A DNA stretch of 45,523 nt from Bryobacterales bacterium (GTDB lineage Bacteria > Acidobacteriota > Terriglobia > Bryobacterales > Bryobacteraceae), in NCBI GenBank assembly GCA_026129915.1, contig JAHCHD010000021.1, positions 1-45,523 on the forward strand. The letters are read 5' to 3'. The position numbers and the translations under genes are program-made. Positions 1-8,572 of this stretch are shown piece by piece; the stretch's first letter is position 1, and every line of letters starts with the position of its first letter. The notes under the pieces are model-generated. The model saw only the letters and a program-made list of their open reading frames with translations. It was not told where the DNA came from and ran no database searches.

Positions 1-826
1 AAGCAGCCTGCGCGTGGGCGCGGGCGATGGCCTGCTGGGGATTCTCGATAATCGGAATTCCGCCCGGCCCAAGTCGCGGCTGGTCGGGCGACGGCGCGGC
101 ACTGCCGTCGGGCGTCACGCCTGGGCTGGCGCCCGGCTGGTTTGGGTTACCGCCTTCTTCCGGCTGGCGCTGGATCAGGTTGCCGGTGGCATCCAAAAGA
201 GGAACCAGCCCCTCATCCAGGGGATTTGATGGCGCCGGGGGTTCCGTCCCATTGGCGGGCGCGCCCTCTCCACCCTGCGGAAGTCCGGCAGGCGTTCCCC
301 CAGCGCCAGGGAACGCCGCGTTGGCGAGCAAATCCTCCCCGCTTCGCTGACGGGCCAGCGCGGTATTCTCCGCTACGTTGCCATCGTCGGCAAGCACATT
401 TGCATCCGTCTGCCCGCCCGGAGTGCGTTTTTTCTGCACAAGGGAATTTTCCAGTTCCCCCGCAACATTGATCCGGATCACCCTCCAGTCGTCCTTGCCG
501 GTGAGCGGATCCTTGTAGCGGTGACGCAGGAAGCGAACGTCCTGCTGCATCTCAAGATCTTCCAACTTCTCGGGATACTTATTGTTCTTGCGGACGTAGA
601 GTTCGATGGCGCGCCGATACTCCCTGCCACGCTGCATCAGCAGTTCCTCGCGGTCGCGCTGCGCCTCGAAAGACACGCGGGGCAGTTGCATATACAGAAA
701 GATCGCGGCCGCGGCGGCCATCGCGAATACCAGCAATATGGCGAATCCGCGCTCGCCATCACGACGGCGCACCGGTGGCCGTTGCCAGCCGGGACGTTGG
801 TTCATCGTTGAATGACGCGGCGACAT
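1..826 (-). CDS. Prepilin-like protein of the pilus/T2SS cluster (3' end outside window)
   Basis: This minus-strand reading frame runs off the left edge with no stop (275 codons visible). Residues 23-27 (GERG after a basic stretch) precede a hydrophobic segment beginning FAILLV, which matches a type IV prepilin cleavage site followed by an N-terminal helix. Mature position 5 is Leu, not the usual Glu. Residues 50-115 resemble GspG-type pseudopilins: a periodic helix, then a YPEKLEDL-like turn and a DPLTGKDDW segment. From about residue 150 the chain becomes a Gly/Pro/Asn-rich low-complexity tail. The ATG at 826 is chosen because GGGAG lies 9 nt upstream; the ATG at 805 has no Shine-Dalgarno. 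It starts 4 nt after the stop of the pilP-like gene, so it is the last visible gene of the operon. It is probably a minor pseudopilin; GspK-like identity is possible because GspK also lacks Glu5. Confidence 0.75.
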   Translation of the reverse strand, partial: MSPRHSTMNQRPGWQRPPVRRRDGERGFAILLVFAMAAAAAIFLYMQLPRVSFEAQRDREELLMQRGREYRRAIELYVRKNNKYPEKLEDLEMQQDVRFLRHRYKDPLTGKDDWRVIRINVAGELENSLVQKKRTPGGQTDANVLADDGNVAENTALARQRSGEDLLANAAFPGAGGTPAGLPQGGEGAPANGTEPPAPSNPLDEGLVPLLDATGNLIQRQPEEGGNPNQPGASPGVTPDGSAAPSPDQPRLGPGGIPIIENPQQAIARAHAQAA

Positions 827-830
827 GGCT

Positions 831-1583
831 TCAGCTCCCACTTTCGGCCTGCAAAGTCAGAGTCTGGCGATTGTCATGTTGCGTATCCTCCACCACAGCG
901 CTGCGCGGGCCAATGTCAATCACCTTGTACCGCTCCCGGATCAGTTCGCCCACTGCGGCAATGCGGATATCCTCGCCTTCCATGAAAAAGGCTCGTTTGT
1001 CTGACGTCTGTCGCGGGTCAGCAAACCCGTAGTAGCGAAGCGGGATGGGAGGCGGCGGGGACTTCACCGGTTCGATGGGCGTGGCGGGCCGCGGCGCATC
1101 CAGCGGCAGACCATCCTCACCAAGAGGTTTGGGAATGATCTTTGGCTCTGGAGGCTTGGGTGGGGGTGGCGCTTCACCAAACTGGAACAGGTTGCGCCCA
1201 CTGCCACCCAGGCGGACATCGCGCAGCTTCGCCAGCACGGCGAGATTTAGTGCAGGGTCAACCTGCGTAGGGTCAAGCCGGGTCTCGCTACGTTCGGGCT
1301 TGAAGACGGGGCGGAACTCGCCCGACCGGCCGGCAGCGCCTCCAGGACGGGCACCGCGAACCGCGCCTCCCCGGGGACCTGCAGAACCTTCCGCCGGCGC
1401 GCCAGGCCCATTCGTCGTCGCGGAACCGCTGGAGGCTGAGGCGGGCCTTGCCGTTGCAGGGGTCCGACGATTGCGGGCAGGCTCTGGGCTGGAGGGCGCC
1501 AGGTTGATGTAGGCGGAGATTGCAGCAACCGCCAGCAAGCCGGCTAGAATCGCTACCTTCTTCGGTTCTGCGCCCAGATTCAT
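831..1583 (-). CDS. PilP/GspC-like inner-membrane-anchored periplasmic protein
   Basis: The 250-residue protein has a short cytoplasmic N-terminus, one membrane segment (about residues 9-26), a long Ala/Pro/Gly-rich linker (about 30-110) and a folded C-terminal part containing a proline run and a small beta-rich domain (about 165-250). This is the architecture of PilP and GspC homology-region proteins, which link the inner-membrane pilus platform to the outer-membrane secretin. Identity rests mainly on position: it follows pilO with an ATGA overlap at 1580-1583 and precedes a prepilin-like gene. Sequence similarity to PilP proper is weak by eye, so the family call is an inference. No lipobox is visible, whereas many PilP proteins are lipoproteins; anchoring by a transmembrane helix is more GspC-like. 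Confidence 0.65.
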   Translation of the reverse strand: MNLGAEPKKVAILAGLLAVAAISAYINLAPSSPEPARNRRTPATARPASASSGSATTNGPGAPAEGSAGPRGGAVRGARPGGAAGRSGEFRPVFKPERSETRLDPTQVDPALNLAVLAKLRDVRLGGSGRNLFQFGEAPPPPKPPEPKIIPKPLGEDGLPLDAPRPATPIEPVKSPPPPIPLRYYGFADPRQTSDKRAFFMEGEDIRIAAVGELIRERYKVIDIGPRSAVVEDTQHDNRQTLTLQAESGS

Positions 1584-2269
1584 GGTTGCGCCTCCCCGCC
1601 TTGATTTTCTCCCACGGGCCCGGGCGATTCACCGGTCCGCGCTACTTCGGCGGGCATCTCGTTGTTCTGCCGAACGAAACCATAAAGCTGCGCCTGAATC
1701 TGCAACGTCTGCCCGTCTTGCTGCGGCGCTACCTGCAGGCTGTCCAGAATCAACAGTCGCTCTGAGTGGTCGATGGCGCTGCCAAACTCGATGAGATCCG
1801 CATACGTCCCTTCGTAGTTCGCGGCGATCGTGAGCATCACGTACTCGGTGGTGCCTTCAATCGATTCCATGCCGAAGGTCTTTCCGCGCGGACGAATGCC
1901 AACGCGCCGCTCCAAGGCGTCGAGCGTTTGCAGAATCTCCGATGCGGCACGCCTCTGCTCCAGAAAGTAGGTTTGAATGAACCGGGCGCCTTCCGCCTCG
2001 CCGGTCTGCATCTTGGAGGCAAGCTTGCCAACCCCTTCGAGGCTCTCGCGCTGCTGGCGGAGTTGCGATTCCAATCGCGCGCGGCTGGCCTCCAGACCTT
2101 CCGGCGATCCGCCAAAGGGTTCCAGCAACAGCAGCGCCGCCACCAGATTCAAGGCGAGTAGCGTACCTACGATGACACGCGCCGCAAGCTTGGGGTTTTC
2201 CGCCATGCGCGCGCGAAACGGTAGCTTACGTCGTGTCCTGCCCGGGTTCTGGTGATGATTGACTGCCAT
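1580..2269 (-). CDS. pilO: PilO-like pilus assembly protein
   Basis: A 229-residue bitopic protein: basic N-terminus, one transmembrane helix at about residues 32-50, a coiled-coil region (about 60-125, rich in Glu/Gln/Arg/Leu), then a ferredoxin-like periplasmic domain ending in beta strands of the LQIQAQLYGF type. This is the standard PilO/GspM layout. PilO pairs with PilN in the inner membrane and aligns the pilus motor with the secretin. It lies 16 nt after pilN and overlaps the next gene by ATGA, so all are translated from one message. The C-terminal 25 residues (Gly/Pro/Glu-rich) are an extension beyond the domain. Confidence 0.8.
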   Translation of the reverse strand: MAVNHHQNPGRTRRKLPFRARMAENPKLAARVIVGTLLALNLVAALLLLEPFGGSPEGLEASRARLESQLRQQRESLEGVGKLASKMQTGEAEGARFIQTYFLEQRRAASEILQTLDALERRVGIRPRGKTFGMESIEGTTEYVMLTIAANYEGTYADLIEFGSAIDHSERLLILDSLQVAPQQDGQTLQIQAQLYGFVRQNNEMPAEVARTGESPGPVGENQGGEAQP

Positions 2270-2285
2270 CTTCGGTTCTCTGTTG

Positions 2286-2852
2286 CTAGAGCCTCTGACT
2301 GTAATTCACGCTTATCCTGTAGCGGTAGTTGGGTTCGCCTTCCGTAGGCGCCAGCGTCGTGTGAATCTCTGTAGGCCCGAATAACGGGCTCCCCTCCATG
2401 CGGCGCAGCATTTGCACCACGGGTTCGCCGGAGGGCGAAGCCACATCCATATCCAGAAAAACCTGGTTTGCTGGCGTCACCTGCGGCCGAACGCGCACCA
2501 GACGTACGTTGTAGGGGAGCACGGTGGCTAAGTCGTCGAATAAGCGCGTCCAGCTCACGCCCTTGCGAGTAATCAATGAGTTGATGAAAACGGTCTGCTC
2601 CAGCGACTCGGCATAGCGAGGGTCGCGGAAGACAGCTTCGTGACGGGCGCGCTGCTGCTGAATGTCGTTGAGCTCCGCTTGAAGAACCGCGATGCGTTCA
2701 CGCGTTTCGCGGGCTTCCCAGCGATTCGAGATATTCAGGTACACCAGCAGTGCGAAGCTCGCCAGCAGCGCGACGCCTAGCAGGCCCGTGAGCACCAGTA
2801 CCGGGCGCTTACGTGCAAACGGTTCGCTCGCCAGATTGGTGTTGACTCTCAT
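2286..2852 (-). CDS. pilN: PilN-like pilus assembly protein
   Basis: A 188-residue protein beginning with an Asn-Leu-Ala motif (VNTNLASEPF), which resembles the conserved PilN N-terminus that docks into the groove of cytoplasmic PilM. A transmembrane helix covers about residues 17-40, followed by a coiled coil (45-75) and a ferredoxin-like domain (about 100-188). It is expected to form a heterodimer with PilO in the inner membrane. The start codon overlaps the stop of pilM (ATGA at 2849-2852), which suggests translational coupling and matched stoichiometry. Length and architecture are normal for the family. Confidence 0.85.
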   Translation of the reverse strand: MRVNTNLASEPFARKRPVLVLTGLLGVALLASFALLVYLNISNRWEARETRERIAVLQAELNDIQQQRARHEAVFRDPRYAESLEQTVFINSLITRKGVSWTRLFDDLATVLPYNVRLVRVRPQVTPANQVFLDMDVASPSGEPVVQMLRRMEGSPLFGPTEIHTTLAPTEGEPNYRYRISVNYSQRL

Positions 2853-3769
2853 GCCCCTAACTCCCGGATACTGCGGAGGTAGCCAAGCGCGCCAGCATTG
2901 ACGGCGGAGGGATTACCGTAAGGCGATGCCAAAGGCGTCACGGGCACGCCGAACTCCTTTTCCAGCGCGGCCATTAGGTCGCCGGTCTCCGCATCCATGC
3001 CGCAAACCAACAAACGGTCTGCCCGGGCCAGCAGCTTATCCTCGACGGTAGCAAAAGTGGGATGCAACAGGCCCAGCAACTCCTCCCAGCTTAACGCCAG
3101 CATCTCCACGGTGCGGAAATGACGCAGGATCCCCTGCTGGGATACCGCCACCGTAGCCACATTGCCGCTCCATTTCGCCATTACGGAAATGCCTTCGTCC
3201 GGCAGAAGCGAAAGAGCGGCTAGTGCACTCGACGTAACGTAGCCGGGATGGCAGCCAACCTGGCGCAGCAGGCTTTCGTACTCCGCCAGCACGTGCAGCG
3301 GACACATGGTAGCCACTGCGGTATAGCCACCACCCGGTAGCGGCGACGTCTCAAAACTAAGTCGGGCGGATTCCAGGTCGTAAGGAACAATCTTGCGCAA
3401 TCGAAAGCGCACCAGGGGTTCCTGGTCCTCCGGACGGCTCGGGAACTCCTCGAAGTCGAGCACGGACACGCGGACGCTATAGTCGGGAAGGATCAGCGCG
3501 CACTGGGGCTCCCGCCCCTGGGGTAGCGTGAGGGGAATGGCGCGCAGGGCTTCGAGCGCGGCGTCGTAGTCCTTAAAATTGTTCTCCACGGGGGACGGCA
3601 CAAGCACCCCGGGCGGCAGCGGCTGCCAGCGAGGTTCGGGTGGTTCGCCAGTGGAAGCCCGCAGGATACCTTGGGCCGAAAACTCCAACTCCCACTGCGG
3701 CGGCGGATCCTTCAGCCAGCGTTCCAGGAAACGCGGCAGCCGTGGCATGTGCAGGGATTGGGTCAGCAT
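2849..3769 (-). CDS. pilM: PilM-like actin-fold pilus assembly protein
   Basis: A 306-residue cytoplasmic protein with no membrane segment, located directly before pilN as PilM always is. Its body has the alternating strand/helix pattern of the PilM actin-like fold, including a PDYSVRVSVLDFEEFP segment near residues 108-123 that corresponds to the conserved PD-x-x-V of PilM. PilM binds ATP and the N-terminus of PilN. The start at 3769 is preferred because AAAGG lies just upstream; the alternative ATG at 3748 has no ribosome-binding site. The first 40 residues are more divergent than in proteobacterial PilM. It follows pilB by 52 nt. Confidence 0.75.
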   Translation of the reverse strand: MLTQSLHMPRLPRFLERWLKDPPPQWELEFSAQGILRASTGEPPEPRWQPLPPGVLVPSPVENNFKDYDAALEALRAIPLTLPQGREPQCALILPDYSVRVSVLDFEEFPSRPEDQEPLVRFRLRKIVPYDLESARLSFETSPLPGGGYTAVATMCPLHVLAEYESLLRQVGCHPGYVTSSALAALSLLPDEGISVMAKWSGNVATVAVSQQGILRHFRTVEMLALSWEELLGLLHPTFATVEDKLLARADRLLVCGMDAETGDLMAALEKEFGVPVTPLASPYGNPSAVNAGALGYLRSIRELGA

Positions 3770-3821
3770 GCCTTTACCCTTTTGTGGTAGGTGCCTTTGA
3801 ATGCGCGGTCGGTCGTCATGG

Positions 3822-5447
3822 CTAGTTGCTCTCGATGAAGGTCACCTTATTCACTTCTCGCAAGGTGGTGACGCCCTTCTGTACCAGCACCAGCGCCGAC
3901 TCTCGAAGAGAGGTCATTCCTTCCAGGCGAGCCTGGCGGCGGATCTCAGGGGTGGGCCGGCGGTCGAGAATCATCTCGCGTATCTTCTCACTCAGGTCGA
4001 GCAGTTCCGTGATGGCGGTTCTTCCGTGGTAGCCCGTGCCGCCGCACTCAAAGCAGCCGGCCCCTTCCTTGAAGTCCACTTCGCGCCAGTCGGTTAGGTT
4101 AAGTCCGCTCTCGATCAACTCCTCATCGGGATAGCGAGTGGATCGCTTGCAGTGTTCGCAGATCACGCGCACCAGACGCTGCGCCAGAATGCAGTTGAGC
4201 GCGGAGACAAAGTTGTAGGCCTCTACGCCCATGTTGAGGAAGCGCCCCAGCACGTCGAAGACATTGTTCGCGTGTACCGTGGTGAACACCAGATGCCCGG
4301 TAAGGGCGGCGTTGATGGCAATCTGCGCGGTTTCCTGGTCGCGGATTTCGCCCACCATCACCTTGTCCGGGTCGTGCCTCAGGATGGAGCGCAGCCCGCG
4401 CGCGAACGTCAACCCCTTCTTGTCGTTTACTGGAATCTGGGTGATGCCCTTTAGTTGGTACTCGACGGGATCCTCAATGGTGATGATCTTGTCCTCGTCG
4501 TTCTGGATTTCACTAAGCGCGGCGTAGAGCGTGGTGGTTTTGCCGGAGCCCGTCGGGCCGGTCACCAGCACCATGCCGTACGGCTCCTTGATATAGCGCC
4601 GGAACTTCTGCACCTCAGCCTCATCAAAACCCACCACCTCAAGCGACAGCTTGCTGAATTTCTCACTCATGCTCTCTTTGTCGAGCACGCGAAGCACGGC
4701 ATCCTCGCCGTGGATGGTGGGCATGATGGAGACGCGAAAGTCGATGAGGCGGCTGCGATAGCGTACTCGAAAACGGCCGTCCTGCGGCACCCGCCGCTCT
4801 GCAATGTCGAGTTCGCTCATCACCTTGATGCGCGAGAGAATCGCCGTGTGCCACTCTTTGGCAATAGGAGGCATGGCAAATTGCAGCACGCCGTCAATGC
4901 GATACTTAATCACCACTTCTCCGTCACGGGTCTCAATGTGGATGTCACTGGCGCGGCGCTCAAGCGCGCTGAAGATGGTGGTATCCACCAGCTTGATCAC
5001 CGGCGCGATGTCGGCATCACCAGAAGTAAGGCGCTCGATAGAAAGCGTCTCGTCGGGGTTCTCCTCTTCCCCAACCAGGTCAAGGGCAAAGCCAGCCGTA
5101 GCCTCCTCAAGCACCCGCTGCGATTGCTCTGTCTTCTTGAGCAACTCCGAGATCTCCGAGAGGGTTGCCACCTTCACCCGAAGCCGTTTGCGCAGCAGAA
5201 TGCTGAGTTCGTCAACCACACTTAGATTGCGCGGATCGGAGATAGCGATCTCAAGCACGCCGTTGGTTTCCCGCAGAGGTACGAAACTGTACCGGAACAT
5301 TAGGTCCACCGGAATGGAACGGAACAGGTCGTGGTCGATGGCAGCCGTCTTGAAGTCAACAAACTCGCAGTGATAGCGGCGGGCCAGCGTGATGGCGGCT
5401 TCCCGTTCCTGCTCGTGATTACGGGTCTTGATATCTGCGGTTGCCAT
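3822..5447 (-). CDS. pilB: Type IV pilus/type II secretion assembly ATPase (PilB/GspE)
   Basis: A 541-residue hexameric motor ATPase that powers pilin polymerisation at the inner membrane. An N-terminal MshEN/GspE-N region (about residues 20-120) is followed by the T2SSE catalytic domain. Walker A is GPTGSGKT at 297-304, the Asp box (ITIEDPVE) lies near 322-329, Walker B is VMVGEIRD at 363-370, and the His box (TGHLVFTTVH) is at about 383-392. A tetracysteine zinc motif is complete (C430/C433 and C465/C468). All motor residues are present, so it should be active. GGGAG lies 7 nt before the ATG. It is 10 nt downstream of pilC and leads into pilM. PilB and GspE cannot be separated by sequence alone; pilMNO next door favours a pilus-type system. 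Confidence 0.95.
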   Translation of the reverse strand: MATADIKTRNHEQEREAAITLARRYHCEFVDFKTAAIDHDLFRSIPVDLMFRYSFVPLRETNGVLEIAISDPRNLSVVDELSILLRKRLRVKVATLSEISELLKKTEQSQRVLEEATAGFALDLVGEEENPDETLSIERLTSGDADIAPVIKLVDTTIFSALERRASDIHIETRDGEVVIKYRIDGVLQFAMPPIAKEWHTAILSRIKVMSELDIAERRVPQDGRFRVRYRSRLIDFRVSIMPTIHGEDAVLRVLDKESMSEKFSKLSLEVVGFDEAEVQKFRRYIKEPYGMVLVTGPTGSGKTTTLYAALSEIQNDEDKIITIEDPVEYQLKGITQIPVNDKKGLTFARGLRSILRHDPDKVMVGEIRDQETAQIAINAALTGHLVFTTVHANNVFDVLGRFLNMGVEAYNFVSALNCILAQRLVRVICEHCKRSTRYPDEELIESGLNLTDWREVDFKEGAGCFECGGTGYHGRTAITELLDLSEKIREMILDRRPTPEIRRQARLEGMTSLRESALVLVQKGVTTLREVNKVTFIESN

Positions 5448-5457
5448 CGTTTGCTCC

Positions 5458-6669
5458 CTATCCCAAACTGTCCGCCAGCGAGAAAATGGGCAGGTAAAGG
5501 GCGATCAGCACGAAGGCTACGAAGATGCCCATCACGATCATGATCAGCGGTTCGATCAGCGAAAGAGCCGCAGTGAGTCGCGTGCTGACGTCACCTTCAA
5601 AGAACTCCGCCACGCTAGTAAGCATCGTCGGAAGCGCGCCGGTGGATTCGCCCACCTCAATCATGTCAATCGAAAGTCCTGGGAAGATGCCGGTGGCGGA
5701 TAGAGCCCGCGAAAGCGGCTGACCTTCCTTCACCGCGCGGCCCGCCTTCCCGATGGCGGTGCGCAGCAGCCGGGAGTTGAGTGATTCCGCCGCGGTTTCA
5801 AGCGCAGGCACTAGCGGGATGCCCCCCACCAAGAGCGTGCCCAGAATCCGTGAGAATTGCGATACCTGAAACTTGATCCAGATGTCTCCCGCTAGTGGCG
5901 TACGCAGCTTCCATCGGTCCAATCGCTCCTGCGCAGCCTCCCCTCGTCTCCAATAAAGAAAGGCCACCACACTCACCGCCATCAGCCCGAAGAAACCCAG
6001 CACATAATTCCGACTGGAGGTGCCAAAGGCGATCAGCCACCGGGTGATGAGTGGCAGTTCGGTGTTCATACTGTTGTAGAGATCTGAAAAACTGGGCACC
6101 ACGTAGGTTACAAGGAACACTACAAGCAGGAAAACCAGAATTATCAGAAAGCTCGGGTAAATCAACGACAACAACAGCTTCTTGCGGACGGCCAACGTGA
6201 GTTGCTGGTAGTGAATGTAGCGATCCAGAACCTCCTCAAGGCTGCCGGATTTCTCGCCTGCCATCAATGACGTCACGTAGATGGGCGGGAAGAGTTGCGT
6301 CGAACGGAACGCTTCCGATAGCAGGCTCCCGCCCTTCACTTCATCGCGAATCCGGCGGAGGTAGCCAGCCATACGCGGGTCGGCGAAACGCTCAGCCAGC
6401 AGATCCAGCGCTTTCAGGATGGGCAAGCCCGCGCGAATGAGCGTCACAAACTGCTGATTAAAAATCAGAAACTTTTCCAGGTTCAGGCGCTTTCGCTTGC
6501 CGAGCAGTCCCGAGGAGACTTGGTCTACCGCGGATTTCGCCTTCACCGAATACACCAGGTAGCCCTGCTGCGTGTAGGAATTTCTCAGTTGGGTTTCGCT
6601 ATCCGCTTCCTCCACCTTCTGGTGGATCTTTCCGCGGGCATCAGCGAATTTCAGCACATACTCGGCCAT
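5458..6669 (-). CDS. pilC: Inner-membrane platform protein (PilC/GspF)
   Basis: A 403-residue polytopic protein with two T2SSF domains, at about residues 70-195 and 270-395, each ending in membrane helices (near 170-192, 215-238 and 375-398). The FNQQFVTLIRAGLPIL segment and its second copy (FSRILGTLLVGGIPLV) are the paired signature of the family. It anchors the pilus fibre base in the inner membrane and couples the PilB motor to pilin insertion. A 65-residue N-terminal domain rich in charged residues precedes the first T2SSF domain, as in most PilC proteins. It lies between lolA and pilB in the same orientation. Confidence 0.95.
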   Translation of the reverse strand: MAEYVLKFADARGKIHQKVEEADSETQLRNSYTQQGYLVYSVKAKSAVDQVSSGLLGKRKRLNLEKFLIFNQQFVTLIRAGLPILKALDLLAERFADPRMAGYLRRIRDEVKGGSLLSEAFRSTQLFPPIYVTSLMAGEKSGSLEEVLDRYIHYQQLTLAVRKKLLLSLIYPSFLIILVFLLVVFLVTYVVPSFSDLYNSMNTELPLITRWLIAFGTSSRNYVLGFFGLMAVSVVAFLYWRRGEAAQERLDRWKLRTPLAGDIWIKFQVSQFSRILGTLLVGGIPLVPALETAAESLNSRLLRTAIGKAGRAVKEGQPLSRALSATGIFPGLSIDMIEVGESTGALPTMLTSVAEFFEGDVSTRLTAALSLIEPLIMIVMGIFVAFVLIALYLPIFSLADSLG

Positions 6670-6686
6670 TTCCGTGGTTGGCTTTC

Positions 6687-6709
6687 GGAGCGCTCGCGAC
6701 CGTCGCTCC
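6687..6709. repeat. Small inverted repeat between lolA and pilC
   Basis: GGAGCG (6687-6692) and CGCTCC (6704-6709) form a 6-bp GC stem around an 11-nt interior in the 39-nt lolA-pilC spacer. It touches the lolA stop codon. There is no T-run on either strand, so it is unlikely to terminate transcription alone; it could stabilise the lolA 3' end or tune expression between lolA and the pilus genes. It may also be chance in GC-rich DNA. Confidence 0.3.
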
Positions 6710-7377
6710 TACTGCTCTGCCTCCACCAGTCGCGCACCTTGCGGTGGGCGGAATTCGAATCGCGATTCCGTAAGAGATGGGTTACGCAGCTCATTGTGGA
6801 ACCGGAATCGGTTTACCGCCTGATCCATGCCGGATACTTCCACCTCCAGGATTTCAAAGCTCGGCGATACCAGGAAGCTCACCATGGTGTAGGGAGATCT
6901 TTCGTTCTTAGGCTCCGCGGTAATCCAGTAGTTATCGGCCTCTGGCTTCAGCGTGAAGCGGCCGAAATCACGCTGGAAGTCGAGCTTGCCAAGCAGAAAC
7001 GCAAGCGGGGCGCGCAGGTCATCCGTGGCCCGAAAGGGTGTGCGCTCCACCACGTTCGTCGAGGGGCTGTAGAGATACACGAACTTCCCGTCCGAAAGAA
7101 AAAGCTTACCTTCGGGATCACCATACTCCCAGCGCATCTTGCCTGGTTTCTGCAAAAACAGGGTTCCTGACTCAGTGCGGGAGCGTGGCCCGAAACGGAA
7201 GACCTGCGTAAAATCCACCTGCAGTGTCTTCACTGCGTTGTAGCGCGTCTCGATACCTTGGAGGATAGGGGAGATCCGTGTTTGGGCAGAAAGTTGAGGC
7301 GACGGTGCGAGGCAAAGCCCCGCAAACACAACCATCCCCGCTACTATCCGCCGTCGCAGCATATTCGTAAGACGCAT
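6709..7377 (-). CDS. lolA: Outer-membrane lipoprotein carrier protein LolA
   Basis: A 222-residue periplasmic chaperone that ferries lipoproteins from LolCDE to the outer membrane. A signal peptide (RRRIVAGMVVFAGLCLAP, then a cut after SAQ) precedes the LolA half-barrel. Conserved family stretches are visible: LQVDFTQVF, SGTLFLQKPGKMRWEY, and the LFLSDGKFVYLY strand. The start at 7377 is chosen because GGAGG sits 4 nt upstream; extending to the GTG/ATG further up would add about 50 residues with no family match and would run into the divergent fmdB-like gene. lolA commonly stands near ftsK or alone; here it heads the pilus cluster, so the pilus genes and lipoprotein sorting may share one promoter. 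Confidence 0.9.
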   Translation of the reverse strand: MRLTNMLRRRIVAGMVVFAGLCLAPSPQLSAQTRISPILQGIETRYNAVKTLQVDFTQVFRFGPRSRTESGTLFLQKPGKMRWEYGDPEGKLFLSDGKFVYLYSPSTNVVERTPFRATDDLRAPLAFLLGKLDFQRDFGRFTLKPEADNYWITAEPKNERSPYTMVSFLVSPSFEILEVEVSGMDQAVNRFRFHNELRNPSLTESRFEFRPPQGARLVEAEQ

Positions 7378-7498
7378 GAGGCCTCCAAAGTGTGGACTAA
7401 GCAATGCGGTGGCCAAACCACGGGCATGCCTGGAGGGTGCGACGTGCCAGCTCAAAGACCTGTCACCAGGAAAGCGAGGGATGAATCCATGTACTTGT

Positions 7499-7684
7499 AT
7501 GCCTTTGTACGAATACCGCTGCACAAAGTGTGGCCGTCACTATGAGAAACTTCGGCGATTTACTGAGCGTGATCGCCCCGCAGAGTGCCCTGATTGCAAG
7601 TCGGAGGAGAGCGAACTGCAAATTTCCTGCTTCGCCACGGGAGGCTGTGGTTCGGGGGGTGGTGGTCGCGGCGGCTTCACTTGA
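7499..7684 (+). CDS. FmdB-family zinc-ribbon protein
   Basis: A 61-residue protein beginning MPLYEYRCTKCG, the hallmark start of the FmdB/CxxC_CXXC_SSSS family. Two zinc knuckles (CTKC and CPDC, about 20 residues apart) should bind one zinc, and the tail is Gly/Ser-rich with two further cysteines, as is typical. The family is a putative regulatory protein of unknown target. In-frame sequence upstream of 7499 is open but has no family similarity and overlaps the lolA 5' end, so the domain-based start is used. No good Shine-Dalgarno is at the usual distance; a GAGGG lies 18 nt upstream, directly before another in-frame ATG at 7481, which remains a possible start. Divergent from lolA. Confidence 0.8.
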   Translation: MPLYEYRCTKCGRHYEKLRRFTERDRPAECPDCKSEESELQISCFATGGCGSGGGGRGGFT

Positions 7685-7732
7685 GCCTAGCTCTCCCGGC
7701 GGCAGTTGCCGCCCTTCGATCGGCGACACTAG

Positions 7733-8368
7733 TCATTCTCCGTTCAGCGGAATTCGCACCGAAACCGCTCCGCGCAGGTTGCCCTCGGCATAACCGGTGG
7801 CTAGGTCTCGGGGGTAGCGTGCGCCCAGAACAGCTTTCACCTCCGGCGGGAGTTGTTCTGGCGACCCATGGCAGTTAAGGCACATCGCCTGAATGACGAT
7901 GGGCTTCATGTACCGCAAATGGCGGGCACCATCCCGTTCCCTCACCACTTCGGCGCTTTCTTCCGGCAGTTCCTTGCGGCCTTGCAGTTGCTGCCAGCGG
8001 CGCAACATAGCGGCTTCATAAGGGTCCGGTTCACCATTGGGATTGCGGAAGCGAAGGCTGACTCGTCGCGCGGACGCACCCACCGCCGCATTGAATTCGC
8101 CACTCACGGTTTGCGCTCTTTCGCTGCAGACTTTCACCGCCCCTGCGAAGCCACCTTTGGCCAGCTCTTCCCCAAGAAGCTTCTGCAAGCCGCTGCTGAG
8201 ATCGTGTGTGACGTATCGGGCCTGTACCAACGCCTCCTGGAAACTCACTCCCTCGCGCTGAATGGCCTGAGGGGCACCGAGCGTGATGCGCATGCCGCAG
8301 ACAGCTACGCAAAGCATCAGGATCCATCGAACCCCTCGACAGCATCGCCAGGCGGAATTTCGGTACAT
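7733..8368 (-). CDS. Secreted c-type haem protein, DUF3365 (Tll0287-like)
   Basis: A 211-residue protein with a signal peptide (hydrophobic stretch around residues 13-30) and a DUF3365 domain. A single haem c attachment site, CLNCH, is at residues 163-167, preceded by the family's RYMKPI segment. The C-terminus (GYAEGNLRGAVSVRIPL) is the conserved DUF3365 end, seen in PAS-like haem sensor and cytochrome proteins. The likely role is redox sensing or electron transfer in the periplasm. The start at 8368 is set by GGAG 8 nt upstream; a longer frame up to 8530 lacks a plausible signal peptide. It is divergent from the SYLF gene at 8573, and the 204-nt gap probably holds promoters for both. Confidence 0.85.
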   Translation of the reverse strand: MYRNSAWRCCRGVRWILMLCVAVCGMRITLGAPQAIQREGVSFQEALVQARYVTHDLSSGLQKLLGEELAKGGFAGAVKVCSERAQTVSGEFNAAVGASARRVSLRFRNPNGEPDPYEAAMLRRWQQLQGRKELPEESAEVVRERDGARHLRYMKPIVIQAMCLNCHGSPEQLPPEVKAVLGARYPRDLATGYAEGNLRGAVSVRIPLNGE

Positions 8369-8572
8369 GCGCGGATCTCCATCGACGAGCTTATCCCGGT
8401 TCGGGAGTGAAAGCACCGGTAGCGCCAGTTTGACGGTCCCCTGAACCATGACGTCGACGTGAGCCGTTGTTTTTGGGGATTGCATTTCAACAAACCATAC
8501 GGAAACAATAAGTAGGCGCCATGCGTCCATAACTCAGTTGTCCAGCCCAACAACCAACCTTGGAGGAAAACG

